This document shows, piece after piece, positions 10,696 to 18,006 of a stretch of DNA of 64,000 nt. The first letter of the stretch is position 1, and every line of letters begins with the position of its first letter. The stretch is from Tsukamurella tyrosinosolvens (GTDB taxonomy: Bacteria; Actinomycetota; Actinomycetes; Mycobacteriales; Mycobacteriaceae). The DNA lies in NCBI RefSeq assembly GCF_900104775.1, contig NZ_FNSA01000003.1:1116001-1180000 (forward strand), read 5' to 3'. The position numbers and the translations under genes were made by a program. The notes beneath the pieces were generated by a model. It did no database searches. It saw only the letters and a program-made list of their open reading frames with translations, and was not told the DNA's origin.

Positions 10696-11676
10696 GTGTT
10701 CACTAAGGCTTCGACCCCCGTGCGGCGAATGTTCCGCGCAGCGACGGTCACCGTCGCCGCAGTCGCGATGCTCACCACCGCGACCGCGTGCTCCAACGGC
10801 TCCTCGGGTGGCGACGGGCAGATCGCCATCATCTCCAAGGGGTACCAGCACCAGTTCTGGAAGGCGGTGAACAAGGGCGCTCAGGAATCGGCCACCGAGC
10901 TGGGAAGGACCATCACCTTCGAGGGGCCCGACAACGAGACGCAGGTGGAGAAGCAGGTGCAGCTCCTGCAGACCGCGCTCGACCGCAACCCGTCGGCGAT
11001 CGCGATCGCCGCCCTCGATTCGGCCGCGGTCGCACCGATGCTCCAGCAGGCGAAAGACCGCGGCATCCCAGTCGTCGCCTTCGACTCGGGCGTCGACAGC
11101 GACATCCCCGTCACGACCGCGTCGACCGACAACAAGGCCGCTGCAGCCGAGGCCGCCAAGCACATGGTCCAGCTCGTCGGCGGCAACGGCGAGATCGGCG
11201 TCGTCGCGCACGACCAGACCTCGAAGACCGGTGTGGATCGGCGCGACGGCTTCGTCGATTGGATCAAGGCCAATGCCCCCGGCATCAGGATCGTCGACGT
11301 CCAGTACGGCGGGGACCCGTCGAAGGCCGCGGACCTCGCCGCCACGATGCTGCAGGCGCACCCGAACCTCGTCGGCCTGTACGGCACCAACGAGGGAGCG
11401 GCGACAGGCATCGTCAACGCCGCGCAACGCAGCGGCAGGACGAATCTCACGATCATCGGCTTCGACTCGGGCGCCGCGCAGATCGACGCCATCCGATCAG
11501 GGCTGATGGCCGGGGCCATCACCCAGAATCCCGAGGGCATCGGTCGCGAGACGGTCGCTGCGGCGGTCAAGGCCATCAAGGGGGAGTCGCTGCCCAAGGC
11601 CATCGACACCGGCTTCTACTGGTACGACAGGACCAACATCGACGACCCGAAGGTCGCGGGCAGCCTCTACCGCTGA
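10696..11676 (+). CDS. Sugar-type ABC importer, substrate-binding lipoprotein
   Basis: A 326-residue periplasmic-binding-protein type 1 (RbsB-like) domain behind a lipoprotein signal peptide: basic start, a hydrophobic core and a lipobox ending TATAC with Cys at about residue 33. The binding fold runs from AIISKGYQHQFW through the family blocks NPSAIAIAALDS, PVVAFDSGVDSD and GLYGTNEGAATGI. The GTG start has AAGGAGA eight bases upstream. The gene lies 55 bp after the permease and ends the operon before a double hairpin at 11681-11713. The ligand is unknown; the fold is typical for pentoses, hexoses or cyclitols. Confidence 0.93.
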   Translation: MFTKASTPVRRMFRAATVTVAAVAMLTTATACSNGSSGGDGQIAIISKGYQHQFWKAVNKGAQESATELGRTITFEGPDNETQVEKQVQLLQTALDRNPSAIAIAALDSAAVAPMLQQAKDRGIPVVAFDSGVDSDIPVTTASTDNKAAAAEAAKHMVQLVGGNGEIGVVAHDQTSKTGVDRRDGFVDWIKANAPGIRIVDVQYGGDPSKAADLAATMLQAHPNLVGLYGTNEGAATGIVNAAQRSGRTNLTIIGFDSGAAQIDAIRSGLMAGAITQNPEGIGRETVAAAVKAIKGESLPKAIDTGFYWYDRTNIDDPKVAGSLYR

Positions 11677-11680
11677 CTCG

Positions 11681-11713
11681 GACGGTGCGCCTCCCGCACC
11701 GTCGGGAGGCGCA
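11681..11713 (+). terminator. Terminator hairpin overlapping a second, exclusive hairpin
   Basis: Two perfect inverted repeats share bases and cannot form together. The first is GACGGTGCG (11681-11689) with CGCACCGTC (11695-11703), loop CCTCC. The second is TGCGCCTCCCG (11686-11696) with CGGGAGGCGCA (11703-11713), loop CACCGT. No U-run follows, as is common in actinobacterial terminators. It begins five bases after the importer stop codon and ends 26 bases before ychF, so termination of the importer operon is the simplest role. Confidence 0.7.
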
Positions 11714-11739
11714 TCCGCGACCACGTAGAATGAGGTCCC

Positions 11740-12813
11740 GTGAGCCTTACCCTCGGAATCGTCGGACTGCCCAATGTCGGCAAGTCCACCCTGTTCAACG
11801 CCCTCACCAACAGTGAGGTGGAGGCGGCGAACTACCCGTTCGCCACCATCGAGCCGAACGTCGGCGTGGTGAACCTGCCGGACCCGCGGCTGAACCGCCT
11901 GGCCGAGATCTTCGGCTCGGAGCGCATCCTCCCCGCCACGGTGTCCTTCGTCGACATCGCCGGCATCGTTAAGGGCGCGTCCGAGGGCGAGGGCATGGGC
12001 AATCAGTTCCTCTCCAACATCCGCGAGGCGGACGCGATCTGCCAGGTGGTGCGCGTCTTCTCCGATGAGGACGTCGTGCACGTGGCCGGCAAGGTCGACC
12101 CGCTCGCCGACATCGAGACCGTCGCCACCGAGCTGATTCTCGCCGACTTGCAGACCATCGAGAAGGCCCTGCCGCGGCTCGAGAAGGACGCGCGCAAGAA
12201 CAAGGAGCTGGTCGAGACGCTCGAGGCCACGAAGGCTGCGCAGCTCGTGCTGGAGGACGGCAAGACGCTGTTCTCCGCGGGCTTCGACACCACGCCGATC
12301 CGCGAGCTGCACCTCATGACCGCCAAGCCCTTCCTGTACGTCTTCAACGCCGACGAGGGCGTGCTCACCGACGCTGCGCGCCGGGAGGAGCTGGCCGCCG
12401 CCGTCGCGCCCGCCGATTCCGTGTTCCTCGATGCCAAGATCGAGTCCGAGCTGCTGGAGCTCGACCCCGAGGACCAGGCCGAGATGCTGGAGTCGATCGG
12501 CCAGGACGAGCCGGGCCTCGACTCGCTCGCCCGTGCCGGCTTCCACACCCTGGGGCTGCAGACCTACCTCACCGCCGGCCCCAAGGAGTCGCGCGCCTGG
12601 ACTATCCGCAAGGGCGACACCGCCCCCAAGGCCGCCGGTGTGATCCACACCGACTTCGAGAAGGGCTTCATCAAGGCCGAGATCGTCTCCTTCGCCGATC
12701 TCGACGCCAACGGCACCATGGCCGCCGCGAAGGCCGCCGGCAAGGTCCGCATGGAGGGTAAGGACTACGTCATGTCCGACGGTGACGTGGTCGAGTTCCG
12801 CTTCAACGTGTAG
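11740..12813 (+). CDS. ychF: Redox-regulated ATPase YchF (Obg-family)
   Basis: A 357-residue Obg-like P-loop ATPase that binds the ribosome and modulates stress responses; YchF prefers ATP over GTP. Visible are the P-loop GLPNVGKST (residues about 8-16), the switch/G3 region DIAGIVKGASEGEGMGNQFL near 70-90, a coiled-coil insert (about 125-190) and the C-terminal TGS domain ending GDVVEFRFNV. Length and ends are normal, so the gene is intact despite the duplication of its last 33 bases 455 bp downstream. The GTG start has TAGAAT eight bases upstream and no Shine-Dalgarno, so the mRNA is probably leaderless. Confidence 0.97.
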   Translation: MSLTLGIVGLPNVGKSTLFNALTNSEVEAANYPFATIEPNVGVVNLPDPRLNRLAEIFGSERILPATVSFVDIAGIVKGASEGEGMGNQFLSNIREADAICQVVRVFSDEDVVHVAGKVDPLADIETVATELILADLQTIEKALPRLEKDARKNKELVETLEATKAAQLVLEDGKTLFSAGFDTTPIRELHLMTAKPFLYVFNADEGVLTDAARREELAAAVAPADSVFLDAKIESELLELDPEDQAEMLESIGQDEPGLDSLARAGFHTLGLQTYLTAGPKESRAWTIRKGDTAPKAAGVIHTDFEKGFIKAEIVSFADLDANGTMAAAKAAGKVRMEGKDYVMSDGDVVEFRFNV

Positions 12814-12839
12814 GTCGGGACATCCCGATGCCTCGGCGC
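12781..12839 (+). repeat. Direct repeat copy 1: ychF 3' end plus hairpin
   Basis: This stretch covers the last 11 codons of ychF, its stop and a hairpin, and recurs at 13236-13294. By eye 48 of 59 bases match, with no gaps and a constant offset of 455 bp. Most mismatches are in ychF wobble positions; the hairpin core is identical. This arrangement looks like a duplicated attachment-type site or a partial tandem duplication. Confidence 0.75.
12815..12828 (+). terminator. Short hairpin after ychF (TCGGGA-CA-TCCCGA)
   Basis: Perfect inverted repeat TCGGGA/TCCCGA (realistically a 5-bp stem with an ACAT loop) starting one base after the ychF stop. It is too short to be a strong terminator and lacks a U-run. 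Its last A is also the A of the ATG of the next reading frame. The same hairpin is conserved in the second repeat copy (13270-13283). Confidence 0.4.
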
Positions 12840-13268
12840 CGTGAGCTCGAAGACGTGTGTCGAGGAATTGCCACGAGTTTCGGCAGCAGGAACAACGACA
12901 TAGCCGGCTGGTGGGGTATCGGCCTTTTGTGCCGAACCGCGGGTCCCTCTGGCATTGACATCGACTTGCGCGACGACGCTCATGGCGACCAGTTGGCACG
13001 ACGCTACGGTATGCAGCTCATCCGGCAACTGAGGGCGCGGCGCCTGCCGGGCGATTGGGTTGTATCCGCATGGCTTCACTTGCGCTTCGTGTCCGACCAC
13101 GTGGTCGCCGGAACGTGGCGGTATACGGTGATTGTGGACATTGTCGATGACCGAGGGCGGGCATGGTCCGCTCGCGACGAGGGGCGATGCTGGGCCCATG
13201 ATCCAGCTCGCGAAAGCAGGTCAGTACGTATGAAGGGTGACACCATCGAGTTCCGTCCCAACGTCTAG
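12828..13268 (+). CDS. Unrecognised 146-aa protein ending in a YchF-like tail
   Basis: I do not recognise this family. The product is Arg/Trp-rich and soluble-looking, with no membrane segment or signal peptide. Its last residues, GDTIEFRPNV, copy the YchF terminus GDVVEFRFNV in the same frame. Third codon positions are clearly less G/C-saturated than in ychF or the genes that follow, a sign of foreign origin. The ATG at 12828 overlaps the ychF hairpin and has no ribosome site I can see; a later start is possible. The opposite strand also has open frames, so the coding call is moderate. Confidence 0.45.
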   Translation: MPRRRELEDVCRGIATSFGSRNNDIAGWWGIGLLCRTAGPSGIDIDLRDDAHGDQLARRYGMQLIRQLRARRLPGDWVVSAWLHLRFVSDHVVAGTWRYTVIVDIVDDRGRAWSARDEGRCWAHDPARESRSVRMKGDTIEFRPNV

Positions 13269-13294
13269 ATCGGGACATCCCGATGCGCCGGCGC
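13236..13294 (+). repeat. Direct repeat copy 2: displaced ychF-like 3' end plus hairpin
   Basis: The second copy of the ychF 3'-end repeat. It keeps the frame GDTIEFRPNV-stop and the hairpin TCGGGA-CA-TCCCGA. Because synonymous and loop-side positions differ while the protein tail and hairpin are kept, the two copies have either diverged for a while or come from different donors. Confidence 0.75.
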
Positions 13295-13314
13295 GGGCGA
13301 TCGGATCGTCGGGT

Positions 13315-13917
13315 TCAGGCCGTCGGCGCCGCCGCGCCGGTGCAGGCGAGCGCGATCGCCGCTGCGCCGAGCGGGATGTCGAGCACGATGCAGAACTCGG
13401 CGAGGGACCGTGGAACGACGTCCCCTCGGCGCAGGTGTCGAAGGTCCCAGAGAGCGTGGCACGCCAGCGCGGACCCGGCGAGAGCCAGCCCTCCCCGGGG
13501 TGAGACCAGGATCGCGACCACGGCGGCGCCGCCGTACACCAGCAGTGCGAGGCACTGCTCCGCAAGGGGGCGTGCGGTGTGGTCACGCACGACGCCGATC
13601 AGGAGCAGGATGAGAGCGTAGGCCGAAAGCCCCGCCCACCAGGGGAGTCCTGAGACCTCACCCGCGACGACGACCGCGGAACCGGCGGGGATCCCCGCCC
13701 AGGCCGCCCACGGACGGTCGAGAGCGGCTGCGGCCAGGTAGCACGAAGCCGCGACGGCGAGTGTGATCGAGACCGCGGCCGGCTCGACGCCGCCAGCGAC
13801 CTGAATGCCTGCGGCAACCAGGCCGACGACGGCCGGCCAGTGGCCCCACCAGCGGCGGGACGCGGCGCCGGCGCCAGGAGGGAGCGAAGCGGTCGGGGGA
13901 GATGGTCGTCGAACCAT
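13315..13917 (-). CDS. Integral membrane protein, unknown function
   Basis: A 200-residue protein. After a hydrophilic N-terminus of about 20 residues, roughly six hydrophobic helices fill the rest (around 25-45, 50-68, 72-90, 95-112, 122-140 and 170-190). A conserved-looking ACHALWDLRHLRRGDVVPRSLAEFCIVLD lies between the last two. The HALWD motif followed by the FC...D segment resembles small membrane proteins of unknown function found in actinobacteria, but I cannot name a family. It ends just downstream of the ychF-repeat region and is followed on the same strand by the reductase gene 7 bp upstream. Confidence 0.75.
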   Translation of the reverse strand: MVRRPSPPTASLPPGAGAASRRWWGHWPAVVGLVAAGIQVAGGVEPAAVSITLAVAASCYLAAAALDRPWAAWAGIPAGSAVVVAGEVSGLPWWAGLSAYALILLLIGVVRDHTARPLAEQCLALLVYGGAAVVAILVSPRGGLALAGSALACHALWDLRHLRRGDVVPRSLAEFCIVLDIPLGAAAIALACTGAAAPTA

Positions 13918-13924
13918 CTGCAGG

Positions 13925-14539
13925 TCACTGAGGCTTGTGTACGCGGTAGGTCACGTGGAGGACCGAGCGCGCGGCGCGCGCGTGGATCAGCCGGAGGTCC
14001 AACGGCGGAACGTCGTAGAAGAGGCGGGCGCCGCCACCCAACGTGTACGGCACGACATGCAGTCGCATTTCGTCGACGAGTCCGGCGGCGAGGAACTGGT
14101 TGATGGTCTGTGCGCCGCCCTGGATGCAGATGTCGCCGTCGCCGGCCGAGTCGCGGGCGCGGGCGAGAGCGGACGCGGGGCCGTCAGTGACGAAGTGGTA
14201 CGTCGTCCCGCCGGCCATCGGCTGCGGGGCGCGCGCGTGGTGAGTGAGTACGTAGACCGGTCCGTGGAACGGCGGGTCCTCGCCCCACCAGCCGTTCCAC
14301 GGCCGATCCCACTCTCCACGGACCGGGCCGAACATGTTGCGGCCCATGATGTGTGCCGTTGCTCCCGAGGCCTGCGCGATCTCGGCGCGGTTCTCATCGG
14401 CGTCGTCGAACATCCAGGCGTGGAGCCTGCTTCCCCAGCCGTCGCCGCCGTCGTCGCCGAACGGTCGATCCTCGGTCTGATCGGGTCCGGCGGCGTACCC
14501 GTCGGCGGTGATGCTCTGGTTGACGACGACCTTGCTCAT
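13925..14539 (-). CDS. Dihydrofolate-reductase-fold protein (RibD C-terminal family)
   Basis: A 204-residue protein of the RibD-C/DHFR-like superfamily. It starts with the usual KVVVNQSITADGYAAG, has IMGRNMFGP near 80 and YVLTHHARAP near 110. The NADPH-side block IQGGAQTINQFLAAGLVDEMRLHVVPYTLGGGARLF is near 145-180. Its physiological substrate is unknown for this subfamily. The start at 14539 has GAGGAGG upstream. It is divergent from a DUF2269-like membrane protein; both share a control region with two TetR-type boxes (14574-14610) matching the operator of the TetR gene at 15160. Confidence 0.9.
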   Translation of the reverse strand: MSKVVVNQSITADGYAAGPDQTEDRPFGDDGGDGWGSRLHAWMFDDADENRAEIAQASGATAHIMGRNMFGPVRGEWDRPWNGWWGEDPPFHGPVYVLTHHARAPQPMAGGTTYHFVTDGPASALARARDSAGDGDICIQGGAQTINQFLAAGLVDEMRLHVVPYTLGGGARLFYDVPPLDLRLIHARAARSVLHVTYRVHKPQ

Positions 14540-14573
14540 GGTGGCCTCCTCGGGACGCTCATCCAGCATTGTA

Positions 14574-14610
14574 TTCAGTCACTGTAAGATTTATAGTTCA
14601 GTCACTGTAA
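14574..14610. promoter_or_regulatory. Twin TetR boxes TTCAGTCACTGTAA
   Basis: The 14-mer TTCAGTCACTGTAA occurs at 14574-14587 and again, identical, at 14597-14610. They are 23 bp apart, so on nearly the same DNA face. Each is an imperfect palindrome matching the perfect TTACAG-TCG-CTGTAA at 15854-15868 in front of the nearby TetR gene. They lie between the divergent reductase and DUF2269-like genes. Confidence 0.75.
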
Positions 14611-14640
14611 TCAAGGCAAGGCTGCGGGAGGAGCCCGGCG

Positions 14641-15096
14641 ATGACCGAACTCGATACCTGGCTCGCGGTGCTCCATGTCGTCGGCGGTTCCGTGTGGGTG
14701 GGGTGCTGGGCGGCGATCTGTGTCGTCGCCGCCGATGTCGTGCGTGCACCGACCTCGGACGCGGTGCGGCGGCTCCTGCGGCTGATGCGCGTGCTGGGCC
14801 CGGCCGTCATCGGGCCCTCGACGGTCGCCGTCCTGGTTGCGGGTGTCGCCTTGGTGCTGCGTCAGCCGTGGGTCGACATGAGTGATCTGTGGATCGTCCT
14901 GGGGCTCGTCGCGTACGCGATCGTGACGGCGCTCGGCATTCTCGGGTTGGGCAGGACTGCCAAACGCGCCACCGCAGCGCTGGATCGCGACGACCTGGCC
15001 GGCGCGGCGAGCGAGGCCCGGCGGTGGTATCGGCTCGCCCTTGTCGTCACGACGATCCTGATCCTGGCCACCGTCGACATGGTGCTGAAGGTGTGA
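14641..15096 (+). CDS. DUF2269-like integral membrane protein
   Basis: A 151-residue protein with four hydrophobic segments (about 8-32, 55-75, 80-105 and 128-148). The first contains LHVVGGSVWVGCWAAI, with a His and Gly typical of DUF2269/CopD-like small membrane proteins. The short loop between helices 3 and 4 has RTAKRATAALDRDDLAGAASEARRWYR. The gene has GGGAGGAG eight bases before the ATG. Function unknown; co-regulation with the divergent reductase by the TetR at 15160 is inferred from shared operator sites. Confidence 0.8.
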   Translation: MTELDTWLAVLHVVGGSVWVGCWAAICVVAADVVRAPTSDAVRRLLRLMRVLGPAVIGPSTVAVLVAGVALVLRQPWVDMSDLWIVLGLVAYAIVTALGILGLGRTAKRATAALDRDDLAGAASEARRWYRLALVVTTILILATVDMVLKV

Positions 15097-15159
15097 TGCG
15101 GCAACGACTCTCGAGAGACCGGTCGCGACGTACGGACCACCACCGGGGCTCGCCGGCGA

Positions 15160-15837
15160 TCAGCTCCTCACGCCGGCTGCCGGGTTCGCCGGACCGAGGG
15201 CGTAGTCGCGGAATCCGGCGCCGAGGAGGTCGAAGGCCTGCTCGGCGGAGGCGCGCAGACGCCGGCTGAGCGTGGCGGCGTCCTCGGCGCCGGCGATCAG
15301 GCCGTCCCGGAAGCCGTCGATCACCGCCTCGTGGACGGCGAGGAGCGATCTCGCGACGACCGTCGGGCGCATGTCCGCCGACTCGGCGCCGAGCTCCGCC
15401 GCCAGGTGGTCGCGGACGATGTCGGCGTAGCGGGCGAGCATGTCGCGCTTCCATGCGCGGAGCGCCGGGCTGGTGTCCACGAGACGCGCGATCTGCGTCT
15501 CGCGCTGTCGGCCCTGTTCGTCGAGCGGGAAGTACCGCTCGTAGACGTCGAGGGCGAAGGCGCGGAAGGCCTCGAGGACCGAGGCTCCGGCGGGGCGCGA
15601 CGTCAGCGCACCCAGCAGCGCCGTCACGGCGTCGGGGTCCTCCGGAAAGGCGAGGTCGACCTTGGTGGCGAAGTGGTTGAAGACCGTCTTCTCCGTGACC
15701 CCGGCGCCCGCGGCGATCTCGACCACCGACACGTTCTCGAACCCCCGTTCCAGGAACAAGTCCATCGCGACCGCGGCGATGCGGGCGCGCGTCGCCTCCT
15801 TCTTCTGCTGGCGCACACCGGTCCTGGGGGAAGTCAC
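15160..15837 (-). CDS. TetR family transcriptional regulator
   Basis: A 225-residue regulator. The N-terminal helix-turn-helix is clear: RARIAAVAMDLFLERGFENVSVVEIAAGAGVTEKTVFNHFATK (residues about 15-58), then a divergent ligand-binding domain. I place the start at the GTG at 15837, preceded by GGAGG; an upstream ATG at 15882 would add 15 residues and run through the operator. A perfect palindrome TTACAG-TCG-CTGTAA lies 17 bases upstream, so it probably represses itself. Matching sites between the genes at 13925 and 14641 suggest those are its targets. Confidence 0.9.
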   Translation of the reverse strand: MTSPRTGVRQQKKEATRARIAAVAMDLFLERGFENVSVVEIAAGAGVTEKTVFNHFATKVDLAFPEDPDAVTALLGALTSRPAGASVLEAFRAFALDVYERYFPLDEQGRQRETQIARLVDTSPALRAWKRDMLARYADIVRDHLAAELGAESADMRPTVVARSLLAVHEAVIDGFRDGLIAGAEDAATLSRRLRASAEQAFDLLGAGFRDYALGPANPAAGVRS

Positions 15838-15853
15838 GTCACCTCCGATTTGT

Positions 15854-15868
15854 TTACAGTCGCTGTAA
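15854..15868. promoter_or_regulatory. Autoregulatory TetR operator TTACAGTCGCTGTAA
   Basis: Perfect 6-bp arms around TCG, directly upstream of the TetR gene. The two boxes at 14574-14610 match it at 12 of 15 positions. Together they define a local regulon consensus of TTNCAGTCNCTGTAA type. Confidence 0.75.
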
Positions 15869-15902
15869 GCGAGCTTACCCACGGTCGCCTACGACGGGGT
15901 GG

Positions 15903-16511
15903 TCACCGGTCGCGCGACACGGGTCCCGGATCGCGGAGGGCATCGAGAGCGGCCTTCGGGCGCGACAGTGTGACCTCGCGGACCCAGTTCCGCACCGTCA
16001 GGTAGACACCGGCGTCGGAGCCCGCTTCGACCCCCACGGCGTCGATGCCCTGCGCGTGACACAGCGCGACGGCGCGGCGTAGGTGGAAGTCCTGTGTCAC
16101 GAGGATTGCCTGGTCGATCCCGAACACGGTCCTGGCACGGGCGCAGGTGTTGTAGGTCGTCACGCCGAAGCGGTCGTCGGTGATGGTGCCGGCGGCGACG
16201 CCGCGCTCTTCGAGGTACTTCCGCATCGCGGCCACCTCGTCGCCCTTGGCCGACGCCGCATGGCCCGAGACGAGCACCCGCTGGGCACGGCTCTCCCGCA
16301 GGATCGTCAGTGTGGTGTCGAGGCGCTCGCGTAGATAGACCGAGGGTTCGCCGTCGTGCACGCGGTCGCCCAGCACGACCACCCACGGCCGGGATGCGTC
16401 CTGCTGGATGCGCGAGCGGCTCTCCCACTGCACCCACGCGCTCGAGGCGACCATCGCCAGGACGGCCGCGATCACGGCGTAGCGGATCAGGCGGCGCAGG
16501 ATGGCGAACAC
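15903..16511 (-). CDS. SanA/YdcF-like DUF218 protein
   Basis: A 202-residue protein with one N-terminal membrane helix (residues about 8-28) and a DUF218 domain outside it. The core shows PWVVVLGDRV near 42, YLRERLDTTL near 60, VLVSGHA near 80, EVAAMRKYLEERGV near 92 and the catalytic-looking T-NT-A-A segment near 115 with ILVTQDFHLRRAVALC near 137. E. coli SanA members affect envelope permeability. The GTG at 16511 has TACGCT seven bases upstream and no ribosome site, so leaderless translation is likely. Confidence 0.88.
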   Translation of the reverse strand: MFAILRRLIRYAVIAAVLAMVASSAWVQWESRSRIQQDASRPWVVVLGDRVHDGEPSVYLRERLDTTLTILRESRAQRVLVSGHAASAKGDEVAAMRKYLEERGVAAGTITDDRFGVTTYNTCARARTVFGIDQAILVTQDFHLRRAVALCHAQGIDAVGVEAGSDAGVYLTVRNWVREVTLSRPKAALDALRDPGPVSRDR

Positions 16512-16570
16512 CGGACCGAGCGTACCGATCGCCCGGCCGACGCCGCTGATGTCGGAGCGCCGGTCCGTCG

Positions 16571-17221
16571 TCAGGGTGAATCGGGTTGGAGGCCGTCCAG
16601 CAGGAGTGTGAGCCCGAACGCGAATTCCTCGTCGTACGAATCGGCGCCCCGGCTGCCGGCCAGGACTCGCGCAACCTCGACGAGGTGGGGGTAGTCGGAT
16701 TCGGAAACCGTCGAAGCGAGTTCTGTGGCCGCGTCGGCGATCGTGCGATCGTCACCGAGCGGAAGGCTCTTCTCGGTGAGTGCGCTGCCGTAGACGTAAC
16801 TGTCGAGCACTGCGACGGCTCGAACCGCCGTGTCGGCGGAGAAGCCGGCAGCGAGCAGGAGACCGAGGACGAAGTCGTGGCGGCGCAGCGTCGCGGGCCC
16901 TGGAGTGGTGCGCGAATCGAGCATGCCGATCGCCCAGGGATGTCGCTGCAATGCGGCCCGGGTCTGCTCGGCGATCTCGCGCAGTGCGGGGCGCCACGTG
17001 GTGGATTCCGCGGGAAGCGAGATCTCGGCGAAGACTGCGTCGATCATGCCGTCGAGGAGGTCCTCCCGGTTCTTCACGTGGTTGTACAGCGACATCGCCT
17101 CGACATCGAGGGCGCTGGCGACCGCGCGCATAGTGGCGGCGGCGAGACCTGTCGCGTCCGCCAGCGCGACGGCGGCGCCGACGACACGCGCCCGGGTCAG
17201 CGGCGGCCGGTTCTTTCGCAC
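16571..17221 (-). CDS. TetR family regulator with TetR_C_1-type C-terminus
   Basis: A 216-residue regulator. The N-terminal HTH reads LTRARVVGAAVALADATGLAAATMRAVASALDVEAMSLYNHVKNREDLLD (about 8-57), the usual start of the TetR/TetR_C_1 class. The ligand domain contains RRHDFVLGLLLAAGFSADTAVRAVAVLDSYVYG. It is divergent from a NAD(P)-binding oxidoreductase across 86 bp that hold two perfect 15-bp palindromes (17247-17261, 17269-17283). It most likely represses both itself and the oxidoreductase operon until a small molecule binds. Confidence 0.92.
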   Translation of the reverse strand: MRKNRPPLTRARVVGAAVALADATGLAAATMRAVASALDVEAMSLYNHVKNREDLLDGMIDAVFAEISLPAESTTWRPALREIAEQTRAALQRHPWAIGMLDSRTTPGPATLRRHDFVLGLLLAAGFSADTAVRAVAVLDSYVYGSALTEKSLPLGDDRTIADAATELASTVSESDYPHLVEVARVLAGSRGADSYDEEFAFGLTLLLDGLQPDSP

Positions 17222-17246
17222 GAAGGTCCTCTCGGGTCTTGCGGAA

Positions 17247-17283
17247 ACTTACCGCGTAAGTCTAGCGTACTTACATCGTAAGT
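17247..17283. promoter_or_regulatory. Twin perfect palindromes ACTTAC-NNN-GTAAGT
   Basis: ACTTAC-CGC-GTAAGT at 17247-17261 and ACTTAC-ATC-GTAAGT at 17269-17283. Both have perfect 6-bp arms and are 22 bp apart, about two turns. They fill the control region between the TetR gene and the divergent oxidoreductase; two repressor dimers could bind side by side. Confidence 0.85.
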
Positions 17284-17307
17284 TTCATAGTCCGAGAAGG
17301 AGACGTC

Positions 17308-18006
17308 ATGAAGGAGCAAGGGATTCGACGGGTCTGCGTCGTGGGCGCGTCGGGGAAGCTCGGCCGCTACATGGTCGACGAGGCGCTGCGTCGCGACTAC
17401 GAGGTGGTCGGGGTCTGCCGCGAGCGCAGTGTCGGCAAGCTCGCCGATCGCGCGGGCCGCATCACGGTCATACCGGGCGACTCCGACGACACGGAAGTGA
17501 TCCGAACCGCCGTCGCCGGGTGCGACGGCGTGCTCACGGTCCTCGTGCCGTGGGGAGTTCGCGGCTACTCCTCTGGGACGGCGCGGGCCGTCCTCGGCGC
17601 CGCGGAACCCGATGCCCGGCTGATCTTCTCGTGCGGCTGGCACGTGCCGTACGACGATGCGGATCTGTACTCGAAGAGAACGGTACTGGTGCAGTCCGCA
17701 GTGACGAAAGTGATGCGGGCGGCACGGATCATGGACATCGACGACCAGGTCGAGGCGGCACGGCGGATCTACGCGAGTGACGCGGCGTGGACCCTCGTGC
17801 GGGCGAGCACACTCGAGGAAGGTCCCGGTCAGGGCCTCCCGATCGCGGGGGAGCACGTGGGCGCCCCGACCCTCGCGAGCGACCGCATGCGCCGCGTCGA
17901 CTACGCGCTCTACATGGTCGAGGCGCTGACCGACGACTCACTGGTCCGGAAGGCGCCGGCCATCGTCGGTTGCGAGACCCCGAGTGCCCTGGCGGGTCGG
18001 CGATGA
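17308..18006 (+). CDS. NAD(P)-binding (NmrA/SDR-like) oxidoreductase
   Basis: A 232-residue Rossmann protein of the atypical short-chain dehydrogenase/NmrA type. The nucleotide-binding loop VVGASGKLGRYMV is at residues about 11-23, followed by VIPGDSDDTEVIRTAVAGCDGVLTVL. There is no obvious Tyr-x3-Lys catalytic pair in the usual place, so it may be a redox sensor or a member with unusual chemistry. AAGGAG precedes the ATG. It sits under two TetR palindromes and is coupled by an ATGA overlap to a GNAT gene. Confidence 0.85.
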   Translation: MKEQGIRRVCVVGASGKLGRYMVDEALRRDYEVVGVCRERSVGKLADRAGRITVIPGDSDDTEVIRTAVAGCDGVLTVLVPWGVRGYSSGTARAVLGAAEPDARLIFSCGWHVPYDDADLYSKRTVLVQSAVTKVMRAARIMDIDDQVEAARRIYASDAAWTLVRASTLEEGPGQGLPIAGEHVGAPTLASDRMRRVDYALYMVEALTDDSLVRKAPAIVGCETPSALAGRR

